Positions 52,637 to 62,175 of a stretch of DNA of 64,000 bases are shown one piece after another. The translations under genes were made by a program, and so were the position numbers. How positions within the stretch are numbered: position 1 is the stretch's first letter; each line of letters opens with the position of its first letter. Origin of the DNA: Halomonas halocynthiae DSM 14573 (GTDB lineage: Bacteria; Pseudomonadota; Gammaproteobacteria; Pseudomonadales; Halomonadaceae); NCBI RefSeq assembly GCF_000425725.1, contig NZ_KE384440.1:442317-506316 (forward strand), in the 5' to 3' direction. The notes beneath the pieces were generated by a model. The model was given only the letters and a program-made list of their open reading frames with translations. It was not told where the DNA came from and did no database searches.

Positions 52637-55600
52637 ATTTCTCTGACTTCTTCATCAAGCGCCCGATTTTTGCCTCGGTGCTAGCTATTATCCTGACCAT
52701 TGTCGGGTTGATGAGCATGCGTGTACTGCCGATAGAGCAGTACCCAAGTGTGGTACCGCCCACGGTTTCTGTTAGTGCGACCTTCCCGGGTGCTGATGCC
52801 GAGACGGTGGCACAAACTGTAGCAGCACCATTGGCTGAGGCGATTAACGGCGTCGACAACATGCTCTATATGACGTCGACCAGCGCTGATAATGGCATGA
52901 TGAGTTTGAGCATTGCGTTTGATATCGGCACAGATGGTGATATCAGTACCATCAATGTTAATAACCGAGTGCAGGGCGCGTTGTCCCAGTTGCCTGAAGC
53001 GGTACAGACTCAGGGTGTGAAGGTTGAGTTACGCTCAAGCTCTATCCTTATGCTGGTGGCGTTAACCTCGCCAGGCGGGGATTACAACGATATCTACATG
53101 CAGAATTATGCCACGCTGAATATTTTGGATGCGTTGCGTCAGGTGCCCGGCGTTGGTGAAGCTGAAGTGTTGGGGGGTGGTGAGTTTGCGATGCGTGTCT
53201 GGATGGATCCAGACAAGCTGGCGGAGTTTGATTTGACGCCAGCAGAAGTGGTTAAAACGATGCGCAGCCAGAACACCGAAGTGCCTGCGGGTAGCCTGAA
53301 TGCGACGCCGCAGGGAGAGCCAGGCCCCTTCACTTATACCATTACTGCTGGTGGGCGCTTGTCTAGCGCGGACGACTTCCGGCAGATACTGCTACGCACA
53401 AACCCCGATGGCTCAGCGCTTCATCTTGAAGATGTCGCGCGTATTGAGTTAGGCGCGTCGTTCTATGGCGTTCAGGCACGGTTGAACGGTGGCACCATGA
53501 CACCGATCATTATCAACCAGCAGCCAGGCGCTAACGCACTGGAGACGGCGCAGTTAGTTAATGACGTTATGCAAGACCTGGCACAGCGTTTCCCGCCAGG
53601 ACTTGAGTATGTAGTGCCTTACGACACGACACAGTTTATCAGTGCTTCGGTAGAGACGGTGGAGCATACCTTCATCGAAGCGTTTTTGATCGTGGGTGCG
53701 ATACTCTTTATCTTCCTGCAGAACTGGCGCTACACCGTGATTGCGATGTCGGTCGTACCTGTCTCTGTGCTGGCTACGTTTGCGGGTTTCTATCTGTTTG
53801 GTTTTTCTATCAACTTGCTCACGCTGTTTGCACTGGTGCTGGCGATTGGCATTGTGGTGGATGATGCCATTTTGGTTGTGGAAAACGTTGAGCGCGTGCT
53901 CAGTGAAGATGAGGAAATGAGCGTTTTTCAGGCGACGGGCCGAGCCATGACAGAAGTAGGCGGGCCAATCATTGCCACCTCATTGATCATGGCTGCGGTG
54001 TTTGTTCCTGTCGCATTTCTTGGTGGATTTACAGGACAGATCTATCAACAGTTTGCGTTGACTATTGCCATTTCAGTGGCGTTTTCGGCACTGATGGCGT
54101 TAACGTTTACGCCAGCACTGTCGGCTATTTTCATCAAGCATGATCTGCACAACCGCAAGGAAGGGGTGTTCAGTCGTGCAGTCAGAACGCCGCTCAGGCT
54201 GTTTGACCGATTCTTTGCTGGCGTGACCGCTGCTTATATGGTCGTTGTGAAACTGCTGGTGCGTTTCTGGGGCCTTGCATTACTACTGACGGTGCTGATC
54301 AGCGGCAGTGCTTGGTGGATGTACAGCACGACGCCAGCAACGCTGGTACCTGAAACTGACCAGGGTATTGTGTTAGCGGCTGTTCAATTGCCCGACTCGG
54401 CTTCACTGGCGCGAACCGAAGACTATATGGGCAGGCTGAGTCAAGCTATTGAAGAGGTTCCTGGGGTTAAATACTCATCGGCAGTGGCAGGCTACGATAT
54501 GCTAGCCAGCTCGGTGAATACGGCTCGCGGTATCATCTTCGTGAATATGGAGCCTTGGAGTGATCGTACACTGACGGCAGATCAGCTCGTTGGCAAGATC
54601 ATGCAACTGGGGGCTCAAACTGAAGGTGGGTCGGCTATTGCATTTAACATGCCGCCAATCATGGGGCTTTCGACAACCGGAGGCTTTACGGGGTATTTGC
54701 AGTCGTTTAGTGGCGCTTCACCTAATGAGCTGTATCAAGCCTCGCTGAAGTTAATGCAAGCAGCAAATCAAGATCCAGTGCTAAAGCAGGTATTCACGAC
54801 TTTTAGTGTGAATGTGCCGTCATTCCATGCTGAGATTGATCAGCAGAAAGCACTGAGTTATGGCGTGTCGCTTGATAGCCTGAACTCGACCTTGTCGAAT
54901 ACGTTTGGTAATGGCTTTGTCAATTTCTTTGGCTATAAAGGCCGTAACTTCCGAGTGTATGTGCAAAATGAAGACAGTTTCCGTAAATCACCGGATGATG
55001 TAGCCAGTGTTTATGTCCGCGGTGGTAATGGCCAACAGATTCCGCTTTCTGAGTTTGTTACCCTTGAACGCGTGGTAGCGCCTGCGGTTGTTACACGCTT
55101 TGGCGTTTACCCCGGTGCTCAGTTCCAGGGTGGGCCAGCGCCTGGTTATAGTTCTAACCAGGCTATTGAAGCAATGGATAGGCTAGTGGCGGATGTGCTT
55201 GGTAGTGACTGGGGCATGGGGTGGACTGGCACGGCTTACCAGGAAAGCAGTGCCGGTAACGCTGCCACAATAGCCATTGTGTTTGGCTTGCTGATGGTGT
55301 TTTTGATTCTTGCGGCTCAGTATGAAAGCTGGTCGTTACCGCTGGCTGTTTTGACCACGACGCCGTTTGCCTTCTTTGGTGGTATTGGGGGGATTGTATT
55401 ACGCCACCTAGATACCAGCGTTTATGTGCAAATAGGAATGCTGGTGGTGGTTGGGCTGGCGGCAAAGAATGCGATCTTGATCGTCGAGTTTGCCGAGCTG
55501 CAGCGGCGTGAAAATGGCCGCACGATTCGTGAGGCGGCGATTCATGCGGCTGAGCTTCGCTTCCGGCCTATTGTTATGACGTCGCTGGCCTTCATCTTTG

Positions 55601-55803
55601 GTACTTTGCCGCTGGTACTGGCGAGTGGTGCTAGTGCCACCAGTAGTCACCATATCGGCACAACGGTGGCTTTTGGCATGGCGTCGGTGGCGATACTAGG
55701 CAGTATGTTTGTGCCTACCTACTACGCGATGATTGCACATGTGAGTGATTGGCTTGGTCGACGCTCGGGGGGCGGGCAGGAGCCGAGTGCGCAGACTAAG
55801 TAA
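52633..55803 (+). CDS. RND multidrug efflux pump (AcrB/MexB type)
   Basis: 1056 residues, twelve membrane segments, two large periplasmic loops. MNFSDFFIKRPIFASVLAII is the typical HAE-1 start. Proton-relay residues Asp-Asp are in GIVVDDAILVVENVER near residue 407. LAAKNAILIVEFAELQRREN is the second-half equivalent. Pumps hydrophobic drugs or solvents using the proton gradient. Third gene of the tripartite operon, ends at a clear terminator. Confidence 0.95.
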   Translation: MNFSDFFIKRPIFASVLAIILTIVGLMSMRVLPIEQYPSVVPPTVSVSATFPGADAETVAQTVAAPLAEAINGVDNMLYMTSTSADNGMMSLSIAFDIGTDGDISTINVNNRVQGALSQLPEAVQTQGVKVELRSSSILMLVALTSPGGDYNDIYMQNYATLNILDALRQVPGVGEAEVLGGGEFAMRVWMDPDKLAEFDLTPAEVVKTMRSQNTEVPAGSLNATPQGEPGPFTYTITAGGRLSSADDFRQILLRTNPDGSALHLEDVARIELGASFYGVQARLNGGTMTPIIINQQPGANALETAQLVNDVMQDLAQRFPPGLEYVVPYDTTQFISASVETVEHTFIEAFLIVGAILFIFLQNWRYTVIAMSVVPVSVLATFAGFYLFGFSINLLTLFALVLAIGIVVDDAILVVENVERVLSEDEEMSVFQATGRAMTEVGGPIIATSLIMAAVFVPVAFLGGFTGQIYQQFALTIAISVAFSALMALTFTPALSAIFIKHDLHNRKEGVFSRAVRTPLRLFDRFFAGVTAAYMVVVKLLVRFWGLALLLTVLISGSAWWMYSTTPATLVPETDQGIVLAAVQLPDSASLARTEDYMGRLSQAIEEVPGVKYSSAVAGYDMLASSVNTARGIIFVNMEPWSDRTLTADQLVGKIMQLGAQTEGGSAIAFNMPPIMGLSTTGGFTGYLQSFSGASPNELYQASLKLMQAANQDPVLKQVFTTFSVNVPSFHAEIDQQKALSYGVSLDSLNSTLSNTFGNGFVNFFGYKGRNFRVYVQNEDSFRKSPDDVASVYVRGGNGQQIPLSEFVTLERVVAPAVVTRFGVYPGAQFQGGPAPGYSSNQAIEAMDRLVADVLGSDWGMGWTGTAYQESSAGNAATIAIVFGLLMVFLILAAQYESWSLPLAVLTTTPFAFFGGIGGIVLRHLDTSVYVQIGMLVVVGLAAKNAILIVEFAELQRRENGRTIREAAIHAAELRFRPIVMTSLAFIFGTLPLVLASGASATSSHHIGTTVAFGMASVAILGSMFVPTYYAMIAHVSDWLGRRSGGGQEPSAQTK

Positions 55804-55858
55804 CGTAGGACGCTTGCACTAAGTGGCCTTTAGGTGGGCTGCGGTGCTGAAATTGAAC

Positions 55859-55889
55859 GCTACGGCCTGAAGGCTGTAGCGTTTTTTTT
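55859..55889 (+). terminator. Rho-independent terminator after the RND operon
   Basis: GCTACGGCC (55859-55867) pairs with GGCTGTAGC (55872-55880), TGAA loop, followed by G and eight T. Confidence 0.9.
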
Positions 55890-56068
55890 ACTATGCGAGT
55901 GAGGCGACCTTCGCTGAACAATGGGGTATGCTGAAAGAGAACACATAGACCGGCTGAGCAGCGGGTGATTGGCTGCAGCGCTTGACCAGCGGCTGGTGGC
56001 AAAGGGAGAAAATTTGCTGCCTTTAGGTCATGTCGTTGCACGCGCCTTCTGAGCCGAGGGGGCAAGCA

Positions 56069-56755
56069 ATGATGTCGATGAATACTCTGACGCAGTTAGC
56101 ACTCAGTTTTCCTATGGTGGTTTTCACTCTGTTAATCGCTCTGATAGCGCTGTACTGGCTGTTGGTGTGTGTGCGTCTGGCCCCGTTGGAGCTGTTTGAG
56201 CGCGACAGTTTGCGTGATGACAGTCTAGCTAGTGCCATGGTTTCGCTGGGGTTTATCGGCGTGCCGATCATGCTGTCGCTAACATTGCTGGTAGTATTGT
56301 CTGGGGTGATTATCTTCGCGATAGAAGTTGCTGTGTTGCAGCACCTTGCCCTAGGGTTATTTCGTGTTCCGTTGGGGGCTGTTTTAATCTGGGCAGCGGT
56401 AGCTCTGGCGTCGCCTGTTGTCGCTTTACTGTGTCGTAGGTTGCGTCGCCACTTCCATGGTTATTCACAGTTACCACGCTGTTTGCTGGGGGAAACGGTC
56501 GTTGTGGGAGCCGTTGAAGAAGGGCCGTTGAGAGATGCTGTGTTGGTTGATCATGAAAGCCATCACCTCACGTTGCGTATTAAAGCAGGGCAAGAAGCTA
56601 TTCCGGGCGAGCGCCGAGTGCTAGTCAAGTACTTACGTGATCAGGATGCCTATCGTTCCGTGGCTGAGCATGATTACCTTGATGCCAGAGCGCGCTTAGT
56701 CAAACTCAAGCTGATTAATCGTGACAGACAAAGAGAGCGGCTGGATGCTAGCTGA
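56069..56755 (+). CDS. OB-fold membrane protein (YqiJ/DUF1449-like)
   Basis: 228 residues from ATG at 56069 with GGGGGCAAG upstream; ATG at 56030 is a possible earlier start. Membrane segments about 8-32, 65-90 and 95-118. The C-terminal half is soluble: LPRCLLGETVVVGAVEEGPL and LKYLRD-like VLVKYLRDQDAY. This order, membrane helices then an OB-like barrel, matches the YqiJ/NfeD-related proteins that partner with flotillin-like proteins. No flotillin gene is nearby. Confidence 0.6.
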   Translation: MMSMNTLTQLALSFPMVVFTLLIALIALYWLLVCVRLAPLELFERDSLRDDSLASAMVSLGFIGVPIMLSLTLLVVLSGVIIFAIEVAVLQHLALGLFRVPLGAVLIWAAVALASPVVALLCRRLRRHFHGYSQLPRCLLGETVVVGAVEEGPLRDAVLVDHESHHLTLRIKAGQEAIPGERRVLVKYLRDQDAYRSVAEHDYLDARARLVKLKLINRDRQRERLDAS

Positions 56756-56756
56756 C

Positions 56757-57380
56757 TCAACTCAGGGGCTTAAGGCTGATTAGTGCTAGTTGCGCTTTGA
56801 CCAGTTTTGAGCCCTGCTCATAGATAGAGTGTGCTTGCGGGTCGCGCAGCCAGTTGTGAAAAATACCGCTGAGTACGGCTTGCAGCAGCAGGGCAGCGGT
56901 AAGTGGATCAATGTCAGGTTTGAGTAGACCTTGTTGGCTGGCATCTTCTAAATAGTCTTTCAAGGCATTGAAACAATCGCGGACCATGGTGTTTTGAATT
57001 TCTCGGGGATCAATGTCGCTGAAGACTTCACAGCGGTGCACAACAATAGCGTGTACGCGCATATAGCGCGGTTTTTCTAAGCGTTGAAAGCCATACTCGC
57101 AGCCTAGTTGGATAGCTGCTAAAGGGGATGTGTGCGGGTGAGCCGCAGATGCTTCGCTGACCAGTTCATGAAAGGGCATACGTACGCGTTCTATCATGGC
57201 AGTAAATAGGTCAGCCTTGTTGCGAAAGTGCCAGTAGACGGCACCACGCGTCATACTAGCATGGCGGGCAATTTGTTCCAGTGAGCTACACGCAACGCCG
57301 CGCTGAAAAAATAGCTCTTCAGCAGCATCCAGTAAGGCTTCACGGGTGGCCTTGGCATCGGCCTTCGTGCGTCGTGCCAT
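56757..57380 (-). CDS. TetR/AcrR-family repressor
   Basis: 207 residues. HTH region EALLDAAEELFFQRGVACSS, LEQIARHASMTRGAVYWHFRNK is the AcrR-type DNA-binding domain. The C-terminal ligand domain spans about 70-205. The matching operators at 51.3 kb and 57.44 kb make it the likely repressor of the RND adaptor-pump operon. Convergent with the OB-fold gene. Confidence 0.92.
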   Translation of the reverse strand: MARRTKADAKATREALLDAAEELFFQRGVACSSLEQIARHASMTRGAVYWHFRNKADLFTAMIERVRMPFHELVSEASAAHPHTSPLAAIQLGCEYGFQRLEKPRYMRVHAIVVHRCEVFSDIDPREIQNTMVRDCFNALKDYLEDASQQGLLKPDIDPLTAALLLQAVLSGIFHNWLRDPQAHSIYEQGSKLVKAQLALISLKPLS

Positions 57381-57436
57381 AATGTTTCGACTCGTAATAA
57401 TGTGCGGCGTATTTTACCCTAACCACTGTGCTTTTA

Positions 57437-57452
57437 CATTCAGTGTTGTATG
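57437..57452. promoter_or_regulatory. TetR-type operator, site 3
   Basis: CATTCAGTGTTGTATG differs from site 1 (51291-51306) at a single position. It lies between the tetR start and the aspartoacylase-family gene. Confidence 0.6.
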
Positions 57453-57464
57453 CAAGGACTGTTT

Positions 57465-58496
57465 ATGTCCCGTAAACCTTTCGAGCTTGCCGGTGTTTCG
57501 GTTGCGCCGGGCAGTCGCAAACAGATAGATGTGCCTGTGGCACGGTTGTATACCCACACGCCGTTGCATATTCCTGTGGAGGTGATTCATGGGCGTCAGG
57601 AAGGGCCTGTGTTACTGGTCTGCGCGGCTATCCATGGTGACGAAATTAATGGCGTAGAGATTGTGCGGCGGTTGCTGGGCGCCCGTCAGCTGGAGCGATT
57701 GCGTGGCACCTTGATGGCAGTGCCGATCGTCAACGTGTTTGGCTTAGTGCAGCAAACCCGATACTTGCCTGATCGACGTGACCTTAATCGTTGTTTTCCG
57801 GGCAGTGAGAAAGGCTCGCTTGGCGGGCGTATTGCTGCGTTATTTCGCCAGGAAATTGTTGACCAAGCCACTCATGTGATTGACCTGCATACTGGAGCAA
57901 TACACCGCACTAATTTACCGCAGATTCGAACCCTGCTTGACGTTGGCAGTGAAACTCAGGCGATGGCACATGCTTTTGGGGCACCCGTTATCATCAATTC
58001 TGATTTGCGTGATGGCAGCTTGCGACATTATGCACAAAGCCGCGGTATACCGGTGCTAACTTATGAAGCGGGTGAAGCCTTGCGGTTTGATGAGTGGGCA
58101 ATTGCTCCGGGGGTACGTGGTGTACTACGCGTGATGCGCAAGCTTGGCATGTTAAGTGGCGATAAGCGGCACCGCACGCCGCAAGCTGCTGAAGTTGCAA
58201 ACAGCTCTGGTTGGGTTAGGGCGCCTATCGACGGAATTCTGTGCCCCAGAACGCGGTTGGGTGTCAGAGTGGCTAAAGGAGATGTGCTAGGCCATGTGGC
58301 TGGCCCATTTGGTAATGATGAAAGCGCAGTGCTGGCAACGACAGACGGCATTGTTATTGGTATGACTCGGTTGCCGCTAGTTAACGAGGGCGAGGCACTA
58401 TTTCATATTGCCCGTTTTGAAGCTATTGAAGAGGCCGAGAGTGCGATTGAAGGGTTTCAGTCTAGCCTTGAGCCGCCTCCCGACTCACTCTACTAA
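57465..58496 (+). CDS. Succinylglutamate desuccinylase/aspartoacylase-family (M14-like) protein
   Basis: 343 residues from ATG at 57465; ATG at 57450 overlaps the operator. Zinc ligands in AAIHGDEINGVEIVRRLLG (His, Glu) and HVIDLHTGAIHRTNLPQ (His). RDLNRCFPG is the family's Arg-rich binding segment. The C-terminal extension (about 245-335) forms a biotinyl-like barrel (GVRVAKGDVLGHVAGPFG). Removes an acyl group from an N-acyl amino acid or ectoine-like compound; substrate unknown. Its stop overlaps dusA by 12 bp on the other strand. Confidence 0.87.
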   Translation: MSRKPFELAGVSVAPGSRKQIDVPVARLYTHTPLHIPVEVIHGRQEGPVLLVCAAIHGDEINGVEIVRRLLGARQLERLRGTLMAVPIVNVFGLVQQTRYLPDRRDLNRCFPGSEKGSLGGRIAALFRQEIVDQATHVIDLHTGAIHRTNLPQIRTLLDVGSETQAMAHAFGAPVIINSDLRDGSLRHYAQSRGIPVLTYEAGEALRFDEWAIAPGVRGVLRVMRKLGMLSGDKRHRTPQAAEVANSSGWVRAPIDGILCPRTRLGVRVAKGDVLGHVAGPFGNDESAVLATTDGIVIGMTRLPLVNEGEALFHIARFEAIEEAESAIEGFQSSLEPPPDSLY

Positions 58497-59540
58497 CGCT
58501 GGCTGCGGCCAAGTTTCCGGTTCGCGCACAAGGCTCAGAGCATCATCAAAAATACGCAGGTCAGCGCCTTCTTGATGGGCATGCTCCGACAGGTGGCGGC
58601 GGAAACGTCGCCCTCCAGGACAGCCCTGAAACAGCCCTAGCAGGTGGCGGGTAATATGATTTAGCTTGGCGCCTTCATCCAACCGCGACTGAATATAAGG
58701 ACGGAAAGCCTGTGCCGCCGCCAAGCGGCTGGTTGCCGGATCGGTCTGCCCATAAAAACGGCTATCGACGGTCGCTAGCAGCCAAGGGTTCTGGTACGCC
58801 TCCCGGCCCACCATCACGCTATCCACTAACTGACACTGCGCCTGACACTCATCAAGCGTTTTGATGCCGCCGTTAATGCCGATATGCAACTCCGGATGAT
58901 TCTGCTTCAGGCGATGCACCCGCGGATAGTTAAGCGGCGGAACATCACGATTCTGTTTGGGCGATAGCCCCTGCAGCCAAGCCTTGCGGGCGTGAACAGT
59001 AAACGTGTCGCAACCCGCATGCGCTACCTGGCGGATGAAATTCTCCAGATCAGCATTTTCATCCTGATCATCAATGCCAATCCGGCATTTCACCGTGACA
59101 GGAATACTAACCACCGACTGCATCGCCTTGACCGCCGCCGCCACTTTTTGCGGATGCTCCATTAGGCAGGCGCCAATCAGGTTGTTCTGTACCCTGTCGC
59201 TAGGGCAGCCGACATTCAGATTGACTTCGTCATAGCCCCAGGCCTCGGCAATCGCTGCACATTCCGCCAGTTCGCCCGCATCGCTGCCGCCCAGCTGTAG
59301 CGCAATCGGATGCTCAACCTCGCTGTAACCCAAAAAACGCTCACGGGGAGAGCCATGCAGCAGTGCCCCCGTAGTCACCATTTCGGTATACAGCAGCGCC
59401 TGTTTGGTTAACGTACGCGCAAACGCCCGGTAATCACGGGTCGTCCAATCCATCATGGGGGCAACGGAGAAAGTTCTATCCAGTGCAGGGCGTGCGGTGC
59501 CAGATTTCATGCGGGTTTGCGCTGATGTGGTATTATTCAT
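58485..59540 (-). CDS. dusA: tRNA-dihydrouridine synthase A
   Basis: 351 residues. SVAPMMDWTTRDYRAFARTL, NLNVGCPSDRVQNNLIGACL with the catalytic Cys in this GCP motif, and FTVHARKAWLQGLSPKQNR are DusA hallmarks, with the family signature HARKAWL. FMN-dependent reduction of uridine 20/20a in tRNA. The first 20 codons (MNNTTSAQTRMKSG...) are a variable leader. Its 5' end is next to an integrase fragment, a known target of dusA-specific integrases. Confidence 0.95.
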   Translation of the reverse strand: MNNTTSAQTRMKSGTARPALDRTFSVAPMMDWTTRDYRAFARTLTKQALLYTEMVTTGALLHGSPRERFLGYSEVEHPIALQLGGSDAGELAECAAIAEAWGYDEVNLNVGCPSDRVQNNLIGACLMEHPQKVAAAVKAMQSVVSIPVTVKCRIGIDDQDENADLENFIRQVAHAGCDTFTVHARKAWLQGLSPKQNRDVPPLNYPRVHRLKQNHPELHIGINGGIKTLDECQAQCQLVDSVMVGREAYQNPWLLATVDSRFYGQTDPATSRLAAAQAFRPYIQSRLDEGAKLNHITRHLLGLFQGCPGGRRFRRHLSEHAHQEGADLRIFDDALSLVREPETWPQPALVE

Positions 59541-59641
59541 AACTGTTCATGTTTACAGTGATTGTGCGACGTTTTACATGGTTCGTTGGTATATTTTTGG
59601 TATATGAGCCACTTTCGATTTGGTACATCTGAGGGGCAATT

Positions 59642-59728
59642 ATGGCAACGATTCGTAAGCGCCGTAAAAAGGACGGCAGTTTCTCATATTTAGTGCAAAT
59701 ACGCATTGCAAGACGTGCGCTAACCTGA
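59642..59728 (+). pseudogene. Tyrosine integrase N-terminal fragment (dusA-associated)
   Basis: ATG at 59642 opens 28 codons (MATIRKRRKKDGSFSYLVQI, then RIARRALT) and then stops. MATIRKR.....YLVQIRI is the usual start of phage integrases. The gene breaks off after about 28 codons. It sits head-to-head with dusA, as full integrases of dusA islands do. No further integrase sequence is visible to 59775. Confidence 0.7.
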
Positions 59729-59775
59729 CCATGCAGAAACTAATTCCGCATGTTAACGCGCTCGCTTAGGCGCGA

Positions 59776-61728
59776 TTAATCAAGGCGCACATCTATCGGG
59801 TATATATGCGTAGCGAGTTCACCTAAGTACCAAATCTCAATGTGTTCGGGCTGTCCGTAGAAATAATACACATCGACGCTTGATTGTCCTGCGCCCTGCA
59901 AACTGTGGAACGTCATCTCTGCAAGATATCCTTGCTCGTCACGTGCAAATACATGATTGCGTCGCAAATTAGGTGACGAATTTGACTCAACTGGCTCAAA
60001 TTCCGAGTAATCAATCACCAAACGGTTGTGATCAAAGCTCATCCCTGCGGGTAATTCATCCACTGCGTATGCTTGCTTAGTCAAGTTACTTGCCAGCGCC
60101 ATATGAACCTGTGCGGTCATTCTAACGGGTACGCCCGTAAAGCGCTCAGGGTCATAGTTCAAGCGCCCAACCATATGAATCGACTGCACGGTTTTTGAAT
60201 TTACTTCAAAGCCTAGCTTTTTCGCTTGCAGGTTGTGTTGCTCAGGGTCTTTAACTGGATTGCCCTCAACATCGGAAAACTCGAAAAGCGCCATGGTCGG
60301 CATCAACATGCGGTTACGACGGTCGATCAGTAAGTCGCTTTGCACGGGTGGGTAATACCACGCGACTTGGCCTGGGTAATCACGCTCAGGGTGGCTTACG
60401 CCACTTGGTATTAAGTACCGTGCCACTTGCACCGCCTCGGCTAATTCGTCAGTCTCAAGCTCGGTGCGCTCAGCGCGTAGGGCGAGTTGGCCTGAGTAAA
60501 TGGGTGCAGTGGGTTCAATCTCTGGTAATTGAGCCAAACCGTCGTCCGCCCGCTGAGCCGTCGGCATATTATGCACTGGAATATCTAACGCTTGCTCAAC
60601 GATCTGGCTACCTTCGCGGTAAACCAGTAACGTCACTTGCCCCTGAGCAACGGGGCCGTTAAAGCTACTGGCAACAAACTGGGCATTACCACGTGCGGCC
60701 GCAAGCTCGCCATCGAGCGCCTCTAGCTCGGCCAGCGCCGTGTCATAGTCCAAATCGTTCTGTACCAGGCGTTTAAATAAATCATCTAACAGAGTATTGA
60801 TGCGTTCGTACACATAAAGCGGCTCACGCTCGCTCTGCACATGGGCTAAATAGTGACCTTGGCTATCTTGGGCATCGGTCACGATATCCTGGTCAAGCCA
60901 TTCAATCGTGCTGCCTTCGTCGGTTTCAATTCTCAACGCGAATGAAACGGTGCCAAAAGCCTCTAGTAAAACACGCACGCCACCCTGTTCGAAGGTTTGT
61001 CCAACATCGTTTGCACTGAAATTGAAGGTAATGATGTCGCTGGGTAATTGGGCCTTAAACTCAGCCTGTAAGCGCACTGCCGGCGGCTCGGCGTCTTCAT
61101 TCTGGCCCAGATAACAATAGGTATCGCCAGCCAAAATCACTCGTTCAGCTTGGGTTTCACGCTGATGCGTATCCGGTAGGGTTAGTATTTCACTGTTCGC
61201 GAGTTCGATGTTTTTATAATCAACGCGGTGACGTATTGGCATACGAAAACCACTCTGGATCTGCATGCCCTGGTTGCCGGTGTAACGCATACAAAACGGG
61301 TTATTATGCGTGTTGAAGGCTTGAAGACTGTCGACAAAAGCCTGCTGTAATGATGTTATATCAGCATAATCAGACATCCTGTATACGCGCGGTAAGCTAA
61401 ACTCAATATCACCTGGCTGGCCGTATAAGTGAAAGGTATTAATAGTAGAAAAGTAGGCGTTACGCACCTCATGAGATAAAAGCTCACGTAACGCGGTATC
61501 ATCAAGCTCGGCTAAGGCTTGTTTTCGACTTTCGTAAGTAGCCTGATGTTGTTTGAATAGCTGTTGTATACTGCTCCCCCCAGGGGCATCTAATGAAACC
61601 TGTGAGGCATTCGCGCGCTGATCAATAACCCATTGATTCATAGGTGTTAAAAAAATAACTATTAAAACAGCAGCCATCAAGATGGCTATAAGCGCTGTTA
61701 GTGACTTACGCACGACTTTCATATTCAC
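59776..61728 (-). CDS. Unknown membrane-anchored 650-residue protein
   Basis: The N-terminus has one hydrophobic segment (about 10-30, TALIAILMAAVLIVIFLTPM) and no signal-peptidase site, so the rest is probably periplasmic. No low-complexity tracts. There are two similar short blocks, YFSTINTFHLYGQPGDIEF (near residue 93) and SSVDVYYFYGQPEHIEIWYL (near 620), which both contain YGQP followed by IE. No family is recognised. A helix-rich stretch (about 320-360) links beta-rich parts. Flanked by an integrase scar on one side and gltX on the other. Confidence 0.75.
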   Translation of the reverse strand: MNMKVVRKSLTALIAILMAAVLIVIFLTPMNQWVIDQRANASQVSLDAPGGSSIQQLFKQHQATYESRKQALAELDDTALRELLSHEVRNAYFSTINTFHLYGQPGDIEFSLPRVYRMSDYADITSLQQAFVDSLQAFNTHNNPFCMRYTGNQGMQIQSGFRMPIRHRVDYKNIELANSEILTLPDTHQRETQAERVILAGDTYCYLGQNEDAEPPAVRLQAEFKAQLPSDIITFNFSANDVGQTFEQGGVRVLLEAFGTVSFALRIETDEGSTIEWLDQDIVTDAQDSQGHYLAHVQSEREPLYVYERINTLLDDLFKRLVQNDLDYDTALAELEALDGELAAARGNAQFVASSFNGPVAQGQVTLLVYREGSQIVEQALDIPVHNMPTAQRADDGLAQLPEIEPTAPIYSGQLALRAERTELETDELAEAVQVARYLIPSGVSHPERDYPGQVAWYYPPVQSDLLIDRRNRMLMPTMALFEFSDVEGNPVKDPEQHNLQAKKLGFEVNSKTVQSIHMVGRLNYDPERFTGVPVRMTAQVHMALASNLTKQAYAVDELPAGMSFDHNRLVIDYSEFEPVESNSSPNLRRNHVFARDEQGYLAEMTFHSLQGAGQSSVDVYYFYGQPEHIEIWYLGELATHIYPIDVRLD

Positions 61729-62175
61729 ATCCCTTGTGTTTTAAAGGCACTTTGTCACTTCATGTAAAGTTGGCCTGATCAGGCCGGTGGCCCATCGCGT
61801 TACCAGTCAGGTAAATTATGGTGATGCAGTTGGCTTTATCTCGGTTGATCTTACTCAGCCGCAGTGGACACTGATCTAAGCGATCATTCGGACTGCAATT
61901 CCCTTGAGCTCATCATCCCTATGGCCATGGCTCACACCATCGTAGCGTATTACATTCCTGAGGTGTTCATCGTTACTGGGCAGGGCTAAGTTTGTGCCAA
62001 ACGGTTTTTTCCAGATGGCTGCCGCAATCGACCCAGCTGCGTATAATACAATGTGACCCCCGGTGATGACCGGAATCAATGGCCAAGAATTTATAGGCGT
62101 TTATATTCGGCAGGGTTGTTGCCCGTACGCCGTTTGTATCCGCTCTCAATCACTTTTTCTGGACGCAAGGACGAC
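61729..62175. other. 447-bp intergenic region upstream of gltX
   Basis: Contains a weak 67-codon minus-strand frame (61876-62079) that I cannot support. TATAAT at 62042-62047 may be a gltX promoter -10, without a convincing -35. No repeats or RNA genes seen. Confidence 0.5.

Noticed and set aside
61876..62079. 67-codon minus-strand ORF upstream of gltX
   Set aside because: No RBS, family or neighbour evidence; left as unannotated intergenic sequence.
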